NCBI GenBank assembly: GCA_964006375.1
Contig: OZ023270.1
Coordinates: forward strand, 58,217,288 to 58,281,287
Reading direction: 5' to 3'
DNA length: 64,000 nucleotides
Origin: Tillus elongatus
Taxonomy: Eukaryota; Arthropoda; Insecta; Coleoptera; Cleridae
Position numbers and translations under genes: made by a program. Below are positions 58,198 to 64,000 of this stretch, one piece after another (the first letter of the stretch is position 1; each line of letters begins with the position of its first letter). Below the pieces are notes generated by a model. The model saw only the letters and a program-made list of their open reading frames with translations, had not been told where the DNA came from and ran no database searches.

Positions 58198-58218
58198 CAG
58201 AGTGGCCCAATACCTACT

Positions 58219-58224
58219 TTTAGG
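58219..58224 (+). repeat. 6-bp target-site duplication TTTAGG, right
   Basis: Matches 50054-50059. Confidence 0.9.
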
Positions 58225-58225
58225 T

Positions 58226-58453
58226 GCTTCTAAAAGAAATCTACGACTTTCAGAAAAGAAAAACGAGACAAAACAATTGTCTGTTTACTATTTGAACCGG
58301 CAATTTCGAGGGGTTTTAATAGTATTTTTGCTATGTAACCCAAAGGATAAAGATAAAACAACAGCAGTGTCGGGAATCTATAAAATAGGTTGTAAGGATT
58401 TTGAGCTTAAATATGTTGGGCAAACTAAACGAACCACTTAAACTAGATTTAAA
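58226..58453 (+). pseudogene. Old Penelope-like element, left piece (GIY-YIG endonuclease start)
   Basis: Broken + strand text TFRKEKRDKTIVCLLFEP and then SGIYKIGCKDFELKYVGQTK, RTT-stop-TRFK. GIY...YVG is the catalytic core of the GIY-YIG nuclease found at the C terminus of Penelope-like reverse transcriptases. It stops at TAGATTTAAA (58444-58453) and resumes after the second copy of those ten bases at 63508. Confidence 0.85.
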
Positions 58454-58819
58454 GGATAAGTACACTTGGAGAACCCAAATCACCACAACACATCTTTGTA
58501 ACACCTGGCGATCGTTTCACTAACAAAGTTAGCGTCATAAGAGGATGAAAAATTCTAACTACTTACGTCTAACATAACCTTTGACACTGAATCTTAGGTA
58601 AAGAACGATACCTAGATGGAGACTAAATTTCAGGCATATTTTCTCTGTACTGTAAGGCAAATTTTCTGTGTAGTGTATTTTAATTGCCGGACGAGGTTCT
58701 GAACCCCCTTTATCACTTTACCTGACAGGTTTCGGAATGTTTATTTGCATCAAAGACAGAGCACGAACAGAGGACTACAAACCAGTGGCGGGGCTCGGTT
58801 TAAGAAACTTTTGTTTTTT

Positions 58820-59290
58820 TATTGCCCTAGAAATATAAATAGTTTCGCACATCCAGCTCCGCTGGCCGTCTAACATTTTTGATAAGTTTCAGATTTTCTT
58901 TATCGATGTGGTAGTTATTATCCCAAATATGTTGTACCACACATGACTCGTCTACACTACCGTATCCCAACTGTCCCAGATGTTCACAAAATCTAGTCCC
59001 AATGGTTCTCTTAGTCTGCCCAACGTATTTAGGATTACAATCTTTACCACCTATCTCATAGATACCCTACATTTTAGTGGCTTTATCTTTATCTTTCGTA
59101 TTACCTAACAAATTTCTTAAATAATTTTTTGTCGAAAAAGTTAGCGGCAAATCGGCTTTCTTAAAAATGCTTTCTAGACCCCCTGTGATACGCGGTTCAA
59201 AAGGTAGGCAAAAAAATTTTTCTCTATTTTATCTTTCCTAAATGTTTTGCATTCCGCTACCATTTTCTTTGTTCTGTGTGTATTAATTTA
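58820..59290 (-). pseudogene. Penelope-like element, minus copy: linker and GIY-YIG endonuclease
   Basis: Minus strand: FFCLPFEPRITGGLESIFKK, ADLPLTFSTKNYLRNLLGNT, then GIYEIGGKDCNPKYVGQTKR, TIGTRFCEHLGQLGYGSVDE and CVVQHIWDNNYHIDKENLK. GIY, YVG, the Arg of TRF and the downstream H..DN are visible. One stop (TAG, near 59068) splits linker from nuclease, and the reverse transcriptase part is missing. Confidence 0.85.
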
Positions 59291-59522
59291 TTTCTCCACT
59301 AAGCATTCCGAACATTCGTTATATTTGGCCACGTTTTAAATGTACTCTTAATTCTATACTATATCTACTTTTATTTGAGGGGAATTTTATTAATGTATTT
59401 AGTAAGAAATTTAATCCGGCCGCTTTTTGTGTAAACCTATGATGTGAGTCATTTGGTATATAACTTACAGTGGTAGTTTCCTTCCTGGATTGCTTAGTGG
59501 GAAATTAATTGATAGACACAGG

Positions 59523-60123
59523 ACAAAGAAAATGTTAGCAGAATGCACGACATTCCGGAAAGATAATATAGGTCATTAGGTAAGTTGAATAATAAGGCTT
59601 TTTCTTTCCAAGCAAATGTTTGGATTTGTTTGGATAGAAAAAGCCTTATCATTTAACTTACCTAATGATGTCAACCCCAAACATTGACGTTTAGGAACAA
59701 GATAATATAGAGAAAAAATTTGTTTGTCTACGTTTTGAACCGCGTATCACAAATGGCCTCGAGAGCATTTTTAAGAATGTCGATTTCCAGCTAACTTTTT
59801 CCGCAAAAAATAATATACGAAATTTGTTGGGTAATAGGAAAGATAAAGATGAAGCCACTCAAATGTCGGGTATCTACGAAATGTTGTAAAGGTTATAATC
59901 CTAAATTCGTTGGGCAGACTAGGAGAACCATTGGGACTAGATTTCGTGAACATCTGGCACAGTTGAGATACGGTATTAGTATCAAGTCATGCGTGGCACA
60001 ACATATTTGGGATAATAACCACCACATTGATAAAGAATATCTAAAACTCATCAAAAATGTGAGACGGCCAGCGAAGCTGGATGTGTACGAAAGTATTTAT
60101 ATTTCTAGGGCAAAAAAAGTACC
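59523..60123 (+). pseudogene. Penelope-like element, plus copy: linker and GIY-YIG endonuclease
   Basis: TKKMLAECTTFRKDNI (59530-59571), then a 127-bp insert, then EKKFVCLRFEPRITNGLESI, DFQLTFSAKNNIRNLLGN, SGIYEM. A frameshift near 59885 is followed by NPKFVGQTRRTIGTRFREHL and CVAQHIWDNNHHIDKEYLK, RPAKLDVYESIYISRAK. The catalytic Glu of the GIY-YIG fold is likely the E of VYESIYI. The element continues at 63139, after the piggyBac insertion. Confidence 0.85.
59572..59698. mobile_element. 127-bp hairpin element with 12-bp duplication
   Basis: Flanked by AAGATAATATAG at 59560-59571 and 59699-59710. Inverted arms of about 35 bases (GTCATTAGGTAAGTT..AATAAGGCTTTTTCT and complement, 59572-59608 and about 59638-59672) around a short loop, followed by a 26-base tail. 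Removing it restores the Penelope frame across RKDNI/EKKFV. Confidence 0.85.
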
Positions 60124-60127
60124 TTAA
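60124..60127 (+). repeat. piggyBac TTAA target duplication, left
   Basis: Pairs with 63135-63138. The sister Penelope copy has a single TTAA here (58800-58803). Confidence 0.95.
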
Positions 60128-63100
60128 CCCTTTATAGGTCATTGGGAAATATATTTCCCACCGCCTCTGCAGGGAACGATCTTTGGTTCTTATAAATCCC
60201 AGTTAGTTTTAACGTCGCTTTATTGTATAAAGATCATAGAGCGCGCAACGATGTAGGAACGGTCACACTCATCAACTGTGGAGGGGACGAAGTGGGAATC
60301 ATACATCCCAAAGAACATGTAGCGCTTCCCTTTTCTGGAAAACAGGTGGTTTTCAGTTTATAATTGTGATTTTTCTTTGCGTGTGAACTAATCATAAAGG
60401 TAACTATGCTTTATAATAAATATCTATTATATAGTTTTATGATTACATAGTTTTTAATACAAATGTATAAATATTTGTTTAACAGTATACATTTGTATTT
60501 AGAATCCGTGAATTATAGGTTAGGACATCACTTGTTTCTATAATTATTTTTTTCGTTCTCATAAACACAGACAACATCATATTATTGAATTGATGTTTAT
60601 AAACGTATGTTTCAACACCCCCTATAAAATATTTAAATGAAAATCTTACAGCCCAGTTGTTATTCAAAGAAAATTATGATAATTTACAGCGGCGTGCTGT
60701 GGTAATTTTGCATACGGCAGCAATTTATTTATCACAACCATATCAACAATACAACAAAACAGTTTAAGTGTTCTGTACTATTTACAAGCCTTTTGGTACT
60801 TTTATGAAAGTTATTTAGATCGAAAAATTCTCTCAAACCCCAGAGAAAAATCTCGATTTCATAAAAAAATATAAATTTTTTTACCATTTCTTTTAAAATT
60901 TGTATATAAAGGTGTATTTTTTTCCATTCTTTAGCTATGGCCGGGCTTTCATCAAGAGAACTTGAACGATTAGTGAATGAAGCAGCAAGTGAGTTAGCAG
61001 CAATAACTGATGAACAGGCGATATATTCGGACATTGGCGGTGATTCGGATGCCGAAGATGGTCAGTTAGAAGCTCCTAAATCTCATTCTTTCAACTCATC
61101 TTTGCCCGGGACTTCTTGCGAAAAAGATTCACCTAAGGAAGACAGTGAATCTGGGTCAGATTATGTACCAGAGTCTACAGATGATAGTGGCGATGAAGAA
61201 ATCTGCGTTTCTGGTTTTCAAGAGTCGGAAGATAGCGATAGCGATACAAATGTTAATCCCAAAAACACATCACAGGAAACGTTTAACTGGTCTAAACAAA
61301 CTGAAAATCCGAAAAATTACAACGACTGTGTATTTTCAGAACCGTTTGGCCCAACTGTGACCCCAGCAGACATTAACAGCCCCCTGCAATATTTTTTTCT
61401 ATTTTTTTCTGAATTTCTTTTACTAGAAATTGTATTCCAGTCTAATTTATATGCCACCCAAAGGGGCCAACAACTTAATCTGTCAATCGAAGAGTTAAAG
61501 GCTTGGTTAGGAATTGTAATTTTCATGGGGTTTCATTCGTTACCTAGTATGAGGCATTACTGGTCCAGAGACGAAAATTTTCATTGTGAAAGAATAGCAC
61601 GTGTAATGTCTATCAAGCGCTTTTTGAAAATTTTGAGGAACTTGCACTTAGCTGACAATACCAAAATGCCTTCAAGAGATTCTCCTGATTTTGATCGATT
61701 GTACAAATTGCGGCCTGTTTTGGACTACCTTGGAAAAAAATTTAAAGTTTCCTTCCGCCCTTCAAGATTTATTTCAGTTGACGAAAGTATGGTGGCATTC
61801 AAAGGCCGATCTGCGATGAAACAATATATGCCACAGAAACCGATCAAAAGACGGTTCAAGATATGGGTTATGTGTTGTGCTGTTACCGGGTATATGATTT
61901 CATTTGATGTGTACACTGGAAAGGACCGAACTGGTGCTGTTACATACAGTCTTGGTGAAAGAGTCGTTTTAAAACTGGTAGAGGCATTAGAAGGCATAGG
62001 ATACTGCATTTTCTTTGACAATTTCTTTTCTTCTGTAAAATTAGCAGCGGAACTTCTAAAAAAGAAAATATTTTCCTGTGGGACGTTTCGTACCAACAGA
62101 AAATTTTTTCCTCATAATTACTTGAAGTCTAATAAAGAAATGAGAAAGTCAGATATGGATCATGCAATGTCAGGGGACATAAGTGTATCTAAATGGATGG
62201 ACCGTGGTAGTAAGCCAGTATGTGTTTTGAGCACTATGCATGATCCTTCAAAGAGTACAAAAGTAAAGAGGAGAAATGCGAAAGGGGAGCGTGAAGAAGT
62301 AAACTGTCCAGAATCAGTGTCTGATTATAATAAATATATGGGCGGCGTAGATAGAATGGATCAGCTGTTATCTGCCTACAATGTTGCACAAAAATCGAGG
62401 CGCTGGTGGATCAAAATTTTTTATTATTTCATTGACTGTGCAATAGTAAACGGTTATATTATTTACACGCAAAATATGAAAAATAACAAGCGAAAAGGTC
62501 TAAGTCATCTTCAATTCAGGTCGTTGTTAGTGAATGAACTAATAAACAAGTTTTGCTCAAAATCTAAACCAGGTTTTTCCCCTATGAGGGGCTACGGGAA
62601 AAAAAGGAGAAGTGGTACAGCTACAGTGGAGAACACTATACGCCATGTAAATGTCGGAACACATTTGCCTGAAAAGATCCCTACATGGAGAAGATGTGCT
62701 GGCTGTAGTACGAAACAAAAAGAAAAAAGAAGTAATGTGATTTGCAAAACTTGTCAAGTGGCGCTCTGCAAAAACTGTTTTTCGTCATTTCACACCTGAT
62801 AAACTCTTTTTTTTTGGAACCAATAATACCCATAATGTTTATTTTTATTTTTTGTCAATAATCCAGTTTTTAGTTATGTAGTAAATTCTTGCTTTCAGTT
62901 TTTAGAAAATAAACTCTTTCAAGTATCAAGTGGGAAATTATTAACCCAGTGCCCAATTAGAAATGTATTTCGTACAAAGTGACCTTTGGGATAAATATTT
63001 CCCACCCATTTTTTTGAAAAAAAAACAACTTTTTCTCAAAATAGGCCTGTATTCATTGTTACAACTGGTTGTGGAATCTACCATCAAAAATTTAGCTCGA

Positions 63101-63134
63101 AATAATAATGGGAAGACTTTTGCCCTATAAAGGG
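60128..63134 (+). mobile_element. piggyBac transposon, apparently intact, 3007 bp
   Basis: Perfect 11-bp terminal inverted repeats (CCCTTTATAGG at 60128-60138, complement at 63124-63134), TTAA on both sides and one full-length transposase gene. Subterminal motifs of the form TGGGAAATA..TTTCCCA occur near both ends (60152-60169; 62928-63005) and may be transposase binding sites. An AATAAA lies at 62908-62913, 109 bases past the stop codon. Nothing in the element looks damaged. Confidence 0.95.
60937..62799 (+). CDS. piggyBac transposase
   Basis: 620 residues, single exon, close to the roughly 590 of the reference family. It cuts and pastes the element precisely at TTAA without leaving a footprint. 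Residues 1-125 are acidic and Ser-rich (SDAEDGQ, ESGSDYVPEST, as in other piggyBac N termini). The DDE_Tnp_1_7 catalytic region spans about 130-500 with the DDD triad D282 (ISVDESMVAFKGR), D361 (IFFDNFFSS) and D472 (MGGVDRMD). Trp/Tyr-rich RRWWIKIFYYF follows. A basic stretch (YGKKRR) and a C-terminal Cys/His domain (C587, C590, C603, C606, C611, C614, H619) are the DNA-binding finger for the subterminal repeats. Start: first ATG, after AGCT. No stops or frameshifts, so likely functional. Confidence 0.97.
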   Translation: MAGLSSRELERLVNEAASELAAITDEQAIYSDIGGDSDAEDGQLEAPKSHSFNSSLPGTSCEKDSPKEDSESGSDYVPESTDDSGDEEICVSGFQESEDSDSDTNVNPKNTSQETFNWSKQTENPKNYNDCVFSEPFGPTVTPADINSPLQYFFLFFSEFLLLEIVFQSNLYATQRGQQLNLSIEELKAWLGIVIFMGFHSLPSMRHYWSRDENFHCERIARVMSIKRFLKILRNLHLADNTKMPSRDSPDFDRLYKLRPVLDYLGKKFKVSFRPSRFISVDESMVAFKGRSAMKQYMPQKPIKRRFKIWVMCCAVTGYMISFDVYTGKDRTGAVTYSLGERVVLKLVEALEGIGYCIFFDNFFSSVKLAAELLKKKIFSCGTFRTNRKFFPHNYLKSNKEMRKSDMDHAMSGDISVSKWMDRGSKPVCVLSTMHDPSKSTKVKRRNAKGEREEVNCPESVSDYNKYMGGVDRMDQLLSAYNVAQKSRRWWIKIFYYFIDCAIVNGYIIYTQNMKNNKRKGLSHLQFRSLLVNELINKFCSKSKPGFSPMRGYGKKRRSGTATVENTIRHVNVGTHLPEKIPTWRRCAGCSTKQKEKRSNVICKTCQVALCKNCFSSFHT

Positions 63135-63138
63135 TTAA

Positions 63139-63466
63139 ACCGAGCCACGTCGCTGGTTTGTAGTCGTCTGTTTGCGCTCTGTCTTTGATGCAGATGAACA
63201 TTCCGACACCAGCCAGGTAAAGTGATAGGTAAAGGAAGTTCAAAAACCTCGTCCGGCAATTAAAATACAATACACAGATGATTTGCCTGCGGTTTAGTCT
63301 CCCTCTCGGTATCACTCTTTACCTAAGAGTCGGTATAGAAAATGATGTTCGAAGTAAGTAGTTAGAATTTTTTATCCTCTAATGATGCTAACTTAGTTAG
63401 TGAAACGATCGTCAGGTCTTTAAAAAGATGTGTTATGGTGATTTGGGTTCTCCAAGTGTACTTATC
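63139..63466 (+). repeat. Penelope-like 3' region, resumed after piggyBac
   Basis: Begins ACCGAGCCACGTCGCTGG and is the reverse complement of 58455-58799 (with small indels), including CTTTGATGCA..TGAACATTCC and the GGTTCTCCAAGTGTAC end. Confidence 0.85.
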
Positions 63467-63508
63467 AGTGCTCATCACAGGTTCCAATCTTCACTTAGTA
63501 GATTTAAA

Positions 63509-63660
63509 TAACATTTAGCGCAACTGAAAGATGTCACAATTGATAAATAATATATTGCTCAGCATATTTGGGATAATGGTCATCATGTAGATAAAAGAAA
63601 TCTCAAGTTAATCAAAAATGTCAGGCGGTCGCGTCAGCTAGATGATTACGAAAGTATATA
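63509..63660 (+). pseudogene. Old Penelope-like element, right piece (GIY-YIG end)
   Basis: Reads stop-HLAQLKDVTID, then YIAQHIWDNGHHVDKRNLKL, IKNVRR and DDYESI. It joins directly to the left piece at 58453 (TRFK/HLAQLKD). Several stops show it is old. Confidence 0.85.
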
Positions 63661-64000
63661 GATATCGTTAGAAATTTTGACAAAAATGTTTCGATAAATA
63701 GAGTAGATGCAGTTATATGTAGTCCATTGTTCGAACTATTATCTTAATGACCAGCGTCTCCTTATTAGAAGGAATATTTGATAACGACACATGGTATTAC
63801 AATGGCAGGTATGCAGTTTTAATTACATGGATTTAAGACTCAACAGTGGGGTCTGTCTGTATACCTTCCTAGAGGACACTGTTCGTAACTGCTTGGCAAG
63901 TAACACATAAATAGTAGTTATAGTCTTTATTCACTTAGTTTATTCATCTTGTAATATCTTCTAGCTTGCACTGTATGGAAGATACTGTAGATTATTATTA
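63661..64000. other. No gene recognised
   Basis: AT-rich DNA at the right edge of the window. No feature supported. Confidence 0.5.

Larger units (their letters stand above)
50060..58218. mobile_element. Polinton/Maverick-like (adintovirus-related) element with giant inverted arms, 8159 bp
   Basis: Starts AGTAGGTATTGGGCC and ends with its complement GGCCCAATACCTACT, so the 5'-AG...CT-3' ends and the 6-bp duplication TTTAGG fit Polintons. The arms (50060-52985 and 55293-58218) are 2926 bp each. They are colinear without net indel and differ at only a few bases that I noticed (for example near 50350 and 52390). The 2.3-kb core holds an N-terminal DNA polymerase fragment. No retroviral-type integrase, ATPase, protease or capsid gene is visible, so this is a non-autonomous or collapsed derivative. 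It sits inside an old Penelope-like element. Near-identical arms mean either recent insertion or arm-to-arm gene conversion. Confidence 0.85.
55293..58218 (-). repeat. Right inverted arm of the Polinton-like element
   Basis: Reverse complement of 50060-52985. See the left arm. It ends in CT followed by the TTTAGG duplication. Confidence 0.95.
58454..63498. mobile_element. Head-to-head pair of Penelope-like copies, itself carrying two insertions
   Basis: Flanked by the 10-bp duplication TAGATTTAAA (58444-58453 and 63499-63508), so it arrived as one unit. Its two ends are inverted repeats starting GATAAGTACACTTGG (58455) and ending in the complement (63466). Minus-strand copy about 59500 to 58455, plus-strand copy about 59520 to 60123 and 63139 to 63466. 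Paired inverted partial copies are a known habit of Penelope elements. Confidence 0.75.

Noticed and set aside
50060..58218. Bidnavirus or densovirus insertion instead of a Polinton-like element
   Set aside because: A polymerase of this type also occurs in bidnaviruses, but AG/CT ends and a 6-bp target duplication indicate Polinton-type integration.

Overview
The window is AT-rich, transposon-dense animal DNA, almost certainly from an insect. Evidence: a CYP4-type cytochrome P450 gene with small exons, and the mobile elements present (Ty3/gypsy, DUF4780-type LINE, jockey- and RTE-like relics, DUF4817-type mariner relatives, Penelope-like, piggyBac, and a Polinton/Maverick-like element). No species call is possible from sequence alone.

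Layout. 1-9745: a Ty3/gypsy retrotransposon (5' LTR cut by the window edge, gag, pol reached by a -1 frameshift, 2265-bp 3' LTR), inserted in a (TA)n tract. 9746-13400: an interspersed repeat and a decayed DUF4817-type DNA transposon with 152-bp inverted repeats. 13701-44271: six exons of one P450 gene on the + strand (13701, 13843, 21889, 24725, 28029, 44106). Its introns hold LINE relics, several copies of a repeat family that carries a (TA)n tract at a fixed place, fold-back elements, and a full-length 5247-bp LINE (36571-41817) with a 10-bp target duplication. The exon carrying the haem-binding cysteine was not found. 44500-49181: nested LINE fragments, one with a clear 12-bp target duplication, and an internally deleted LINE joining a PHD-like finger to a reverse transcriptase.

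The most interesting object is 50060-58218. It is an 8159-bp element that begins AG, ends CT and is flanked by the 6-bp duplication TTTAGG, which is the Polinton/Maverick signature. It has exceptionally long (2926 bp) almost identical inverted arms around a 2.3-kb unique core. The core keeps only the N-terminal region of what looks like a protein-primed family B DNA polymerase. The arms hold paired CRE sites, GC boxes, a 24-bp palindrome, a tRNA-like sequence, a cluster of B-box-like motifs and a 218-bp tandem array. One gene is intact across the right arm/core junction but cut at the left junction, so the left arm looks like a copy of the right arm.

58219-63660 is a nest of insertions. An old Penelope-like element (GIY-YIG endonuclease) is interrupted by a head-to-head pair of younger Penelope copies, flanked by a 10-bp duplication. 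That pair is interrupted by a 127-bp hairpin element with a 12-bp duplication and by an apparently intact piggyBac (60128-63134, TTAA duplication, 620-residue transposase with its DDD triad and C-terminal Cys/His domain). The sister Penelope copy preserves the empty piggyBac site. The candidates for present-day activity are the gypsy element, the DUF4780 LINE and the piggyBac. The Polinton-like element lacks genes for its own movement.
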